DNA from: Spirochaetaceae bacterium
GTDB taxonomy: Bacteria; Spirochaetota; Spirochaetia; SZUA-6; Fen-1364
Direction: 5' to 3'
DNA: 9,515 bases
Assembly: GCA_003170115.1 (NCBI GenBank)
Contig: PMZS01000012.1
Coordinates: 1 to 9,515, forward strand
Shown here piece by piece: positions 1-5,806 of this stretch (its first letter is position 1; every line of letters begins with the position of its first letter). Both the position numbers and the translations under genes were made by a program. Under the pieces are notes generated by a model. The model saw only the letters and a program-made list of their open reading frames with translations, had not been told where the DNA came from and made no database searches.

Positions 1-123
1 CATCGATTCTGTGCAATGAAACCGATAGGGAGCGCTCTCTAGTTCCTTACGGAACGAGACTTCTTTTCCAGTAGCACAGAACAGAGAGCGAAAAACTCAA
101 GCTCAAAAAATGTTCTGTGCTAC
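1..123 (+). repeat. Repeat R, copy 1 (recombination-site-like)
   Basis: First of three copies of a 123-124 bp repeat. The first 23 nt are identical in all copies and give the sirtuin fusion tail (S-V-Q-stop). The box TTCTGTGC appears at 7-14, inverted at 74-81 and direct again at 113-120. Positions 71-82 (GTAGCACAGAAC) and 112-123 (GTTCTGTGCTAC) form a perfect 12-bp inverted repeat with a 29-nt loop. A smaller hairpin lies at 42-55 (GTTCC-TTAC-GGAAC). Homology between copies stops right after the second arm, so this is a defined block. The window starts exactly at the core; a truncated sirtuin is expected just upstream. Confidence 0.85.
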
Positions 124-143
124 CACCTCCACTCTCTCGACCC

Positions 144-551
144 TCATAATTTCACCTTTAGAAACTCCGTAGGCGGTAGTATCCGGATGCCCTTGAACAC
201 CTTTAGGTTCAACAGATGCCGATCGCCCGAGATGACATATTCTGCGTCTGCTGCGACTGCGCATTCGATGAACTTGTTGTCAGCTGGATCCTCAGAAATC
301 GCCAAAATGGTCGGGACAGATGTGAGGAAGACCTGGTTGTAGCGCTTCTGGAATAGCTGCACCAGCTCTCCTCCTTCGGGCTCCTCGGACATTCCAAAGC
401 GGCCGAGAACCGCGAAGTATTCGGCCAGTATCTCCTTGGAGATGCAGAGGGTGATCTTCTCGAACCTCCAAAGATCTATGACTTTTCTAGGGTTGCCCTC
501 GGTGTTCAAGAGTGAGGATGTAAAGATATTCGTGTCGACCACAACCCTCAC
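144..551 (-). CDS. PIN-domain toxin (putative endoribonuclease)
   Basis: This 135-residue protein matches the PIN family 'TA system toxin component' (COG1569-like). PIN toxins are Mg2+-dependent ribonucleases that cut RNA when released from their antitoxin. Visible features are the N-terminal strand RVVVDTN with acidic residue D6, E44 in the EILAEY segment, D91 in DPADNKFIE and D110 in ISGDRHLL, which together fit the PIN acidic cluster. The start is GTG at 551, and its GTGA overlaps the antitoxin stop, so translation is probably coupled to the upstream antitoxin gene. Length is normal and the frame is intact, so it may be active. The gene ends 20 bp short of repeat R1 and no terminator is obvious. 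Family assignment is strong; the RNA target is unknown. Confidence 0.85.
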   Translation of the reverse strand: MRVVVDTNIFTSSLLNTEGNPRKVIDLWRFEKITLCISKEILAEYFAVLGRFGMSEEPEGGELVQLFQKRYNQVFLTSVPTILAISEDPADNKFIECAVAADAEYVISGDRHLLNLKVFKGIRILPPTEFLKVKL

Positions 552-793
552 TTGGACGCCCTAACGCTCTTGATGGCATCCTTCACGTCCTTCTCCGTAT
601 AGCCCTTCTTCTTGAGCCTCTTGGCGGTCCGATCCCAGATATCACCAATGACGCGAGAGAAGTCATTTTCCTCGATGTAAGAAGAAACAAGCTCCCTCAC
701 TTTGGTGCTCGCAGTCTTCCCTTCCGTGCGGGCGATCTTGGAGAACTTCTGCTTCGTGCTCTTATCGATCCTGATGATCAGTTTTGTTTCCAT
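548..793 (-). CDS. Ribbon-helix-helix antitoxin
   Basis: An 81-residue protein beginning METKLIIRIDKSTKQKF. A short beta strand with alternating residues followed by two helices (to about residue 45) is typical of RHH antitoxins, which dimerise, bind operator DNA and neutralise the partner toxin through the C-terminal tail. The lysine-rich C-terminal half (residues 50-81) is the likely toxin-binding part. I chose the ATG at 793 rather than the upstream one at 820 because GGAG lies 6 nt before it and the conserved strand begins there; the longer start would run through the operator palindrome. The gene is first in a two-gene operon and overlaps the PIN gene by 4 nt. The exact antitoxin subfamily is not certain. 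Confidence 0.8.
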   Translation of the reverse strand: METKLIIRIDKSTKQKFSKIARTEGKTASTKVRELVSSYIEENDFSRVIGDIWDRTAKRLKKKGYTEKDVKDAIKSVRASK

Positions 794-810
794 ATCCAAC
801 TCCGTATAAG

Positions 811-851
811 GTGTATACACAAACTATACAGAAACCAAATCTGGGAGCCAA
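811..851 (-). promoter_or_regulatory. TA operon promoter with palindromic operator
   Basis: Read on the minus strand, TTGGCT (846-851) and TATAGT (823-828) are separated by 17 bp, a plausible sigma70 promoter. The perfect 10-bp palindrome GTGTATACAC (811-820) lies where transcription would start, flanked by further GTATA/TATAC half-sites. This is the usual layout for autorepression by an RHH antitoxin. The -10 overlaps the stop codon of the recombinase remnant, so the TA promoter lies inside the recombinase gene end. Confidence 0.5.
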
Positions 852-993
852 TCCCTCCTCCCGTGCGGATGCGCCCTTCTCACCACTTCCTTCAGGTCCT
901 CCAGTGAGACGTGGGTATAGAGCTCGGTGCTGGTGATCCTCGCGTGCCCCAAGATCGCGTGAATATGGCGGAGGTCCGCGTGATTTTTGTGAG
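824..993 (-). pseudogene. Tyrosine recombinase, C-terminal remnant (unit 1)
   Basis: The minus strand from about 993 to the TAG at 824-826 is open and encodes a tyrosine recombinase C-terminus: KNHADLRHIHAILGHARI, then a segment with ELYTHVSLEDLK, then RRAHPHGR. The catalytic LGH histidine and the nucleophilic tyrosine of LYTHV are present. The upstream arginine, lysine and HxxR motifs and the whole N-terminal DNA-binding domain are missing, so it cannot be active alone. Homology breaks at about 993, where an unrelated plus-strand ORF starts. It sits directly upstream of the TA operon on the same strand. Similar remnants lie at the equivalent place in the other two units. Confidence 0.8.
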
Positions 994-1152
994 ATGGCTT
1001 TCCTTATTGTAGGGATTGCGGCAATTGCGATGAACCCTGCCTTCCCAACACTCATACTGATTTTCGTGATTGTAATGGTGATCGACCTCGTAGTGCAGAT
1101 GACGGTTGCCAGGATTCAGCAGAAACGTGAGCGCTCTCTCGGGCGGACCTGA
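994..1152 (+). CDS. Small hydrophobic protein or membrane-protein remnant
   Basis: An open frame of 52 codons begins with ATG at 994 and ends with TGA at 1150-1152. The product has one or two hydrophobic stretches (about residues 3-14 and 18-36, for example LILIFVIVMVIDLVV) followed by a charged tail, QQKRERSLGRT. This looks like the C-terminal end of an integral membrane protein: a hydrophobic helix followed by a positively charged cytoplasmic tail. It starts right where the recombinase remnant ends and I see no clear ribosome-binding site, so it may be a gene end created by the same rearrangement. I do not recognise the family. Confidence 0.35.
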   Translation: MAFLIVGIAAIAMNPAFPTLILIFVIVMVIDLVVQMTVARIQQKRERSLGRT

Positions 1153-1355
1153 ACAGGATCGGGCGGAAAAACATGGTAAGCGTCGGAACCCGAGTTAGCT
1201 AATGGCGAACCGTATCGATAGGTTCCGAATGCAGCGGAGGGCTGGCGGTAGCGAGTGGAGGCGGAGCCATGGATGGCGAAGCCGGAGCGAGCGTACCGCC
1301 GCCGAAGCAAGATCTACTCAACGCATTTGGCCATGATCTTTCGAAATGTTACTTC
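1153..1355. other. Intergenic stretch without a recognisable gene
   Basis: I see no supported gene, RNA or repeat here. Short frames exist on both strands but have biased arginine/proline composition and no family resemblance. No rho-independent terminator is visible for the minus-strand regulator gene that ends at 1356. Confidence 0.5.
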
Positions 1356-2897
1356 TCAACGGATTCTGCCGAACCCCTTGTAGAGCAAACTGATTTGCTT
1401 CGAAAGTATTCCTATTCCTTCTTGGATGCGCTGCTCCGTCAACGCCGCGTAACCCAGGAGAAAGGCCGGCTCCTTGGGCGGCACATGGCAGCAAGGACCG
1501 ACCGGATAGATCCCAACTCCTTGTGATGCGGCCGCTGCCACCACACGTTTCTCGGTGTCGGGCGCACTTACACCCGGGTGGGGGGCGGAAAGCCGTATCA
1601 TCAAGTGCATCCCCGCGCTTGGCCGTGGTAGCTCGATCCAATCGCTCAAGTGCGCCTCGAGCGCGGCCCGCAGCGCGTCGCGTCGGGCGGATACCAGTCG
1701 GCGCATCCTCCGCAGGTGACGCTCGAAGTGTCCCTCCTCCAAAAAATCGGTGAGCGCAAGTTGCTCCAAGGTCGGTGTCTGACGGTCTGCAAGCCACTTG
1801 GCTTGCACGAAGGGCTCCACCATTTCGGGCGGAAGCACCACGTATCCGACTCTGAGTGGCGGGAAGAGAACCGTGGAGAACGTCCCGACATAAATGACCT
1901 TGTGAGCACGGTCCAGCCCTTGAAGCGATTCGATCATCCGGCCAGGAGAGCCGAACTCGCTGTCATAGTCGTCTTCAATGATGAGGACATCGCGCCGAGC
2001 AGCCCAATCCAAAAGGGCGAGACGTCGAGAAAGGGAAAGGGTCGCGCCCGTCGGAAACTGATGGGATGGGGTGACATAGAGAACACGCGGGGGGCCGTGC
2101 GTCCGCGTCCTTTGCGCAAGCGCACGTACGTCGATTCCTTCGTCGTCGACGGGGATGAAGAGCTGGCGGGTCGCTGAACCGGCAAGAACACGACGTGCCT
2201 CAGGATAGCCGGGATCCTCTAGTGCGACACTGTCGCGCGGATGGACACACAGACGAGCAATCAGATCGAGTGCCTGCTGAGAGCCGCTGACGATTACCAC
2301 CTGCTCGGCGCTGGCGACCGCGCTCCGAGAGACCGCCAGGTGACGTGCAATCGCCTCCCGGAGAGGGAAATACCCACCCGGCTCGCCGTACCTGCCGAGC
2401 TCCGCTGCATTCCCTCTTAAAGCCCGCCCGATGAGCCGGAGCCAAAGGGCACGGGGGAACGCGTCCCAGTCTGGGATGCCGGGCCGAAAGTCAAAAGGCA
2501 GGGGGCGCATCGTCCTGACGGTGCGGTGCACATGCCTTCCAACCATGCGCGCCGAAGGTACCGTCTTGACCAAATGGCGCTGTAGCCCCCTCTGCCTGCT
2601 TCCACTATCGAGTGGACTTGGCGGCAGCTGGCTCAGCTCTGAGGATACATAGGTGCCCGAGCCAACCCTGCCCTCGAGATATCCTTCGGCCAGCAGATCT
2701 TCATACGCACGCGCCACTGTATTACGTGCGAGTGTGAGCATGACGGCCAGCTCGCGGGTCGCAGGAAGCTTGTCACCGGAACGTAAACGGCCGTCCAATA
2801 TGGCTTCGCGGACGTGCTCGAAAATCTGGCGATGATACGACTTCGACAGGCCTGCCTCATTTCTCTTCAGCGCGATGAGTAAATCCTCCGCCCGCAT
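1356..2897 (-). CDS. pdxR: MocR/PdxR-type regulator lacking the PLP lysine
   Basis: This 513-residue protein has a GntR-type winged helix-turn-helix (about residues 15-85, with LPATRELA and NTVARAYEDL) joined to a fold-type I aminotransferase-like domain (about 130-500). The ATG at 2897 is chosen because GGAGG lies 6 nt upstream; a longer frame to 2942 has no such signal. PdxR proteins sense pyridoxal phosphate and control pdxST, and this gene is divergent from pdxS with a 141-bp shared control region. PLP-domain features such as EDPGYPEARR and IIEDDYDSEF are present. At the usual PLP-lysine position (GTFSK in relatives) the sequence reads GTFST: residue 342 is Thr, codon ACG at 1872-1874. 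Covalent PLP binding would be lost. The frame is otherwise intact. Assignment to PdxR rather than another MocR rests mainly on the neighbours. Confidence 0.85.
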   Translation of the reverse strand: MRAEDLLIALKRNEAGLSKSYHRQIFEHVREAILDGRLRSGDKLPATRELAVMLTLARNTVARAYEDLLAEGYLEGRVGSGTYVSSELSQLPPSPLDSGSRQRGLQRHLVKTVPSARMVGRHVHRTVRTMRPLPFDFRPGIPDWDAFPRALWLRLIGRALRGNAAELGRYGEPGGYFPLREAIARHLAVSRSAVASAEQVVIVSGSQQALDLIARLCVHPRDSVALEDPGYPEARRVLAGSATRQLFIPVDDEGIDVRALAQRTRTHGPPRVLYVTPSHQFPTGATLSLSRRLALLDWAARRDVLIIEDDYDSEFGSPGRMIESLQGLDRAHKVIYVGTFSTVLFPPLRVGYVVLPPEMVEPFVQAKWLADRQTPTLEQLALTDFLEEGHFERHLRRMRRLVSARRDALRAALEAHLSDWIELPRPSAGMHLMIRLSAPHPGVSAPDTEKRVVAAAASQGVGIYPVGPCCHVPPKEPAFLLGYAALTEQRIQEGIGILSKQISLLYKGFGRIR

Positions 2898-2926
2898 CGA
2901 TGTCCTCCAAACCTTTTTCCCTCGAT

Positions 2927-2969
2927 AAAGCGGCCCAATCAATAATCATAAAAATGGCCCTTTTAATAT
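2927..2969 (+). promoter_or_regulatory. Candidate PdxR boxes in the pdxR-pdxS divergent region
   Basis: Two direct repeats, AAAGCGGCCC (2927-2936) and AAAATGGCCC (2951-2960), start 24 bp apart, about two helical turns, which suits a dimeric MocR regulator binding one DNA face. They resemble the AAAGTGG-type half-sites described for PdxR. A possible pdxS -10 TAATAT lies at 2964-2969, with an alternative TATCCT at 2983-2988. No good -35 is seen for either, which would fit activator dependence. The assignment is by pattern only. Confidence 0.4.
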
Positions 2970-2998
2970 ACCATCATATCGCTATCCTTAAAAATGCG

Positions 2999-3031
2999 AC
3001 GAGGCACCTCGTGAGATGCCTCTCACGGAGG
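2999..3031 (+). promoter_or_regulatory. Alternative hairpins next to the pdxS ribosome-binding site
   Basis: Three stems can form in this leader. One is ACGAG/CTCGT (2999-3003 with 3008-3012), one is GTGAGA/TCTCAC (3011-3016 with 3021-3026) and one is GAGGCA/TGCCTC (3001-3006 with 3017-3022). The third excludes the other two. The second ends one base before the Shine-Dalgarno GGAGG at 3027-3031. This could tune pdxS translation; it matches no riboswitch class I know. Confidence 0.35.
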
Positions 3032-3038
3032 AATCGCA

Positions 3039-3920
3039 ATGGATCAATCTACGTGGCTTACCAAGAAAGGGCTGGCTCAGATGCTGAAGGGTGGTGTCAT
3101 CATGGATGTGGTCACCCCTGAGCACGCCCGGATCGCAGAAGAGGCGGGCGCTTGCGCCGTCATGGCCTTGGAACGTGTCCCCGCCGACATCCGGGCTGCT
3201 GGTGGTGTGGCCCGGATGAGCGACCCGGCGCTGATCCTCCAGATCATGGAGGCTGTGACGATTCCTGTCATGGCAAAGTGTCGAATCGGCCATTTCGTCG
3301 AGGCCCAAGTGCTAGAGGCCATCGGCGTCGATTATATTGATGAGTCGGAGGTCCTGACCCCCGCTGATGAAGCTCACCACATCGACAAGCACGCGTTTAA
3401 AGTACCCTTTGTCTGTGGTTGTCGTGATCTGGGTGAAGCATTGCGGCGGATCGCTGAAGGGGCCGCGATGATCAGGACCAAGGGAGAGGCAGGTACAGGA
3501 AACATCGTCGAGGCGGTACGGCACATGCGGGCAGTGCAAGGCGCTATCCGCAGATTGCACGGAGTCGCCCCCGAGGAGCTGATGGCCGAGGCAAAGGCCA
3601 TGGGCGCCCCGTACAGCATTGTGGTCGAGGTGGCTCGAGAAGGCCGACTCCCCGTGGTCAATTTCGCGGCCGGAGGGGTGGCAACCCCCGCCGATGCTGC
3701 GCTGATGATGCATCTGGGTGCCGATGGCATCTTCGTGGGTTCCGGTATCTTTAAGTCAGAAGACCCCCCTCGGCGCGCGGCTGCCATCGTCAAAGCGACG
3801 ACGCATTTCCGCGATCCTTCCATCGTCGCAGAGGCGTCCAAAGGGTTGGGAGGAGCCATGCCTGGATTGGAGATCGCGGCCATCCCCAAGGAGGAACTCT
3901 TGGCAACGAGAGGTTGGTGA
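3039..3920 (+). CDS. pdxS: Pyridoxal 5'-phosphate synthase subunit PdxS
   Basis: PdxS (293 residues, normal length) is the (beta/alpha)8 synthase subunit of the DXP-independent PLP pathway. It joins ribose 5-phosphate, glyceraldehyde 3-phosphate and ammonia to make PLP, working as a dodecamer loaded with PdxT glutaminase subunits in the cytosol. Conserved landmarks are D23 (GGVIMDVVT), the Schiff-base lysine K80 in PVMAKCRIGHF (Lys81 in B. subtilis numbering) and K148 in MIRTKGEAGTGN (Lys149). A strong GGAGG sits 7 nt before the ATG. pdxT follows after 4 nt, so the two are co-transcribed. The divergent PdxR-type gene is the likely regulator. The assignment is essentially certain. Confidence 0.97.
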   Translation: MDQSTWLTKKGLAQMLKGGVIMDVVTPEHARIAEEAGACAVMALERVPADIRAAGGVARMSDPALILQIMEAVTIPVMAKCRIGHFVEAQVLEAIGVDYIDESEVLTPADEAHHIDKHAFKVPFVCGCRDLGEALRRIAEGAAMIRTKGEAGTGNIVEAVRHMRAVQGAIRRLHGVAPEELMAEAKAMGAPYSIVVEVAREGRLPVVNFAAGGVATPADAALMMHLGADGIFVGSGIFKSEDPPRRAAAIVKATTHFRDPSIVAEASKGLGGAMPGLEIAAIPKEELLATRGW

Positions 3921-3924
3921 GATC

Positions 3925-4611
3925 ATGAGGGTTGGCGTCCTAGCCCTCCAGGGTGACTTCGCCGAGCATATAGCCATTCTCCGTAGCATGGATGGCAAAC
4001 TTCTCGAACAGTTGGGCAGTGATACGCGCCATTCTGTCCCGGATATCGACCGTGAACCTGTCGAACCGATCGAGGCCGTCGAAGTTCGATTGCCGGACCA
4101 GCTTGCCGAGATCGACGGTCTCATTATACCGGGAGGGGAAAGCACAACCATTGGTAAACTGATGGTCGATTGCAGCCTGCTTGAACCCCTGCATCGCCGC
4201 ATCACTTCCGGCATGCCGGTCTTCGGCACATGCGCCGGCGCGATACTCCTGGCCCGGGACATTGGCGGATTGGACCAGCCGCTCATTGGTGTTATGAATC
4301 TTGTCATCCGGCGAAACGCCTTTGGCCGCCAACTCCAATCCTTCGAAACAGACCTGCCCATTGCTGCGCTTGGCGATCCACCGCTGCGGGCAGTCTTCAT
4401 ACGCGCACCAGTCATTGAAGCTGTCGGGACGGGCGTGGAAGTACTGGCCCGACTGAAGGATGGCACCATCGTTGCGGCCCGACAACGGAATATGCTCGTT
4501 ACAGCCTTTCATCCGGAGCTTACCGGCGACATCCGTCTACACCGCTACTTCATCTGCATCGTCGTCTCCTCGAGACATCTGGCAGTGCGCAACGTGAGCT
4601 GCGATCCTTAG
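3925..4611 (+). CDS. pdxT: PLP synthase glutaminase subunit PdxT, with insertion
   Basis: PdxT is a class I (triad) glutaminase that hydrolyses glutamine and channels ammonia to PdxS. The start is MRVGVLALQGDFAEH at 3925, 4 nt after the pdxS stop, with GGTGAG just upstream. A longer upstream frame is only a read-through of pdxS in another frame. The oxyanion region PGGESTT is at 69-75, the nucleophile C103 is in FGTCAGAILLA, and H196 and E198 are in FHPEL, so the triad is complete. At 228 residues it is longer than the usual 190-200. The extra length lies mainly between residues 22 and 50 (a polar stretch with SDTRHSVPDIDREP) and at the C-terminus. The insertion is near the glutaminase-synthase face, but the catalytic parts look intact. 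Confidence 0.95.
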   Translation: MRVGVLALQGDFAEHIAILRSMDGKLLEQLGSDTRHSVPDIDREPVEPIEAVEVRLPDQLAEIDGLIIPGGESTTIGKLMVDCSLLEPLHRRITSGMPVFGTCAGAILLARDIGGLDQPLIGVMNLVIRRNAFGRQLQSFETDLPIAALGDPPLRAVFIRAPVIEAVGTGVEVLARLKDGTIVAARQRNMLVTAFHPELTGDIRLHRYFICIVVSSRHLAVRNVSCDP

Positions 4612-4783
4612 CGATGCTCCATGTTGCACGGCGGTGGCTGAAAGAATGCTGTCTTTTAACGGAGCATATTCACTCTCCTTGCCCTTAATGAATGCCGCAC
4701 GCACCAATCAGCCCATAGACTACAGCCCTCGTGCAGTTCGGGTATTGACCACACCGACGTTGCACAGCACTCTGACCCCATCC

Positions 4784-5134
4784 ATGCCGCGTTCCGAAGC
4801 GCTCCAGGAAGTACAGACCCGCATCTGTGAAACCGCTCGCCTCATCCGAGGCTCTCGCTACCTCAGCGCCTTTACGGGCGCGGGGATCAGCGTGGAAAGC
4901 GGCATCCCGCCCTTCCGGGGGCCGGGCGGACTGTGGAGCAGGTACGACCCGCGCATGCTGGAGTTGGATTACTTCCTGGCCCACCCGGAGATCGCCTGGC
5001 CCGTGATCAGGGAGATTTTCTACGACCATTTCGGGAAGGCGAAGCCCAACGGGGCCCACCTCGCGCTGGCCAGGCTGGAAACGGAAGGCCGGCTGAAGGC
5101 GCTCATCACACAGAACATCGATTCTGTGCAATGA
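4784..5134 (+). pseudogene. Sirtuin 5' half B, truncated at TQNID
   Basis: This encodes the first 116 residues of a Sir2-family protein: the NAD-binding motif FTGAGISVESGIPPFRG (30-46), the helical segment through ELDYFLAHP and KPNGAHLALARLE, and ITQNID (108-113). It then ends S-V-Q-stop, encoded by repeat R2. The catalytic HG motif and zinc-binding cysteines, which lie in the missing half, are absent, so no deacylase activity is expected. The frame is intact without stops or frameshifts. An upstream GTG at 4634 extends the frame, but only the part from 4784 resembles sirtuins; it aligns end to end with half C, also 116 residues. A weak TTGACC lies at 4745-4750; there is no clear ribosome-binding site. 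The 172 bp between pdxT and this start show nothing else. Confidence 0.85.
5109..5128. other. Tyrosine-recombinase-like core site at junction B
   Basis: CACAGAA (5109-5115) and TTCTGTG (5122-5128) are a perfect inverted pair around the 6-bp centre CATCGA. Extending the arms to 12 bp (5104-5115 and 5122-5133) still matches at 10 of 12 positions. The left arm and centre are sirtuin coding sequence; the right arm belongs to repeat R2. Inverted arms around a 6-8 bp centre are typical of tyrosine recombinase crossover sites. Confidence 0.6.
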
Positions 5135-5239
5135 AACCCGTAGGAAGCGGTCTCTAACTCTTTACGGGGTAGGACTTGGTTTTTCAGTAGCACAGAATAG
5201 AGAGTGAGAATCTCGAGCTCCAAAAATGTTCTGTGCGAT
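5116..5239 (+). repeat. Repeat R, copy 2
   Basis: A 124-bp copy. The TTCTGTGC boxes lie at 5122-5129 (direct), 5190-5197 (inverted) and 5229-5236 (direct). The inner pair forms an 8-bp inverted repeat (GCACAGAA/TTCTGTGC); the outer three bases that pair in copy 1 do not pair here. The first 23 nt and the AAAAATGTTCTGTG near the right end match the other copies exactly, and the interior has drifted. Confidence 0.85.
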
Positions 5240-5285
5240 GCCTTTCCGATCGGATGCTCTTATTCTCAATGCCCATCCGGGCGAT

Positions 5286-5507
5286 CTATATGTTCTCGAT
5301 GAACTCTTCCTCGGTAACCTGGGCCAGTCTTAGGACGTTGTGTAACATTCCCACGGCCAGTTCCTTGTGCAGCGGAACGACGCACCCGACATCGCCCCGC
5401 GCCCCTTTCTTCCTCAGAACGACGTGACTGCCACGCTGCCTGACCTGAACAAAACCAAGTCTCTCAAGCGCCGCTATTGTCTCCTTGCCGGAAACGCGGC
5501 GCAGCTT
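5286..5507 (-). CDS. hicA: HicA-family mRNA interferase, no canonical start codon
   Basis: The minus strand encodes KLRRVSGKETIAALERLGF, then RQRGSHVVLRKK, then the C-terminal part ending EEEFIENI and TAG at 5286-5288. This is the HicA fold (double-stranded-RNA-binding-like), and the catalytic histidine of GSH is present. HicA toxins cleave mRNA and are held by HicB. The 73 codons counted here are close to the normal length of about 75-85. Upstream in frame, back to the TGA inside hicB, there is no ATG, GTG or TTG; the expected initiator position reads GCT or TCT. CTG at 5502-5504 is the only near-cognate option. The gene may be start-less (inactive) or translated poorly by coupling to hicB, whose stop overlaps its beginning. 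Confidence 0.75.
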   Translation of the reverse strand, partial: KLRRVSGKETIAALERLGFVQVRQRGSHVVLRKKGARGDVGCVVPLHKELAVGMLHNVLRLAQVTEEEFIENI

Positions 5508-5709
5508 AGAAGCTCTGAACCTCGAATGTCGTCACCAAAGACCGGCTGACCTCGGGAGTCGGGAACTCTTCCAAGTAGAGCTCTGTCGCCTCGCGAAGAT
5601 TTGCCACAGCTTCATCGATGTTATACCCTTGGCTCGACGTGCCCACCTCGGGACAAAGTGCAACCCACAGGTCATCCTCTCGATGAACGACCGCAGTAAA
5701 AGACCTCAT
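5506..5709 (-). CDS. hicB: HicB-family antitoxin
   Basis: A 67-residue protein, MRSFTAVVHREDDLWVALCP..., with the short HicB pattern: an N-terminal beta strand, then the WVALCPEVGTSSQGYNIDEA motif and a helix (VANLREATELYLEE). It is the compact form without a C-terminal DNA-binding domain. HicB binds HicA and blocks its RNase activity. I use ATG at 5709 because the family pattern begins there and a GGGGG run lies 7 nt upstream; a longer frame to 5799 has no family resemblance in its first 30 residues. It is the first gene of the pair and hicA begins at its stop. A TTGGGG/TATGAG promoter-like pair lies upstream on the minus strand but is weak. Confidence 0.85.
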   Translation of the reverse strand: MRSFTAVVHREDDLWVALCPEVGTSSQGYNIDEAVANLREATELYLEEFPTPEVSRSLVTTFEVQSF

Positions 5710-5806
5710 TCTGGATCCCCCCGTGCCTTTCTCAGCACTCATACCTTGATCCAAATCTACCCCAATTTGAACTCCCGGTATACGCCTTCTCGATTTCATC
5801 GGTCTT

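Larger units (their letters stand above)
1..5115. mobile_element. Putative core-to-core unit 1 (PIN/RHH TA plus vitamin B6 genes)
   Basis: The unit runs from the CATCGA core at the window start to the next CATCGA core at 5116. In order it holds repeat R1, a minus-strand PIN/RHH TA pair, a tyrosine recombinase 3' remnant, a small hydrophobic ORF, a MocR-type regulator, pdxS, pdxT and truncated sirtuin half B. The two boundaries are seen directly; mobility is inferred from the identical junctions and the recombinase remnant. The B6 genes may be cargo, or chromosomal DNA caught between two insertions. This is the least certain of the three units because it is long and carries housekeeping-type genes. 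Confidence 0.4.

Noticed and set aside
71..123. Canonical integron attC site
   Set aside because: The arms end in AAC and GTT as attC does, but the boxes do not fit RYYYAAC/GTTRRRY, and the repeat sits at the front of each unit fused to a gene fragment. It is better described as an attI/attP-like site of another tyrosine recombinase.
71..123. Rho-independent terminator for the minus-strand TA genes
   Set aside because: The stem is strong, but the loop is 29 nt and no T-run follows on the minus strand; it is also part of the conserved repeat.
1269..1526. Plus-strand 85-codon frame
   Set aside because: It overlaps the 3' end of the MocR-type gene on the opposite strand, has no family resemblance and no clear ribosome-binding site.
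4634..4783. N-terminal extension of sirtuin half B from a GTG
   Set aside because: The extra 50 residues do not resemble sirtuins, and the part from the ATG at 4784 matches half C over its full length.
5710..5799. Longer start for HicB
   Set aside because: The first 30 residues have no HicB features, and the internal ATG starts right at the conserved strand.
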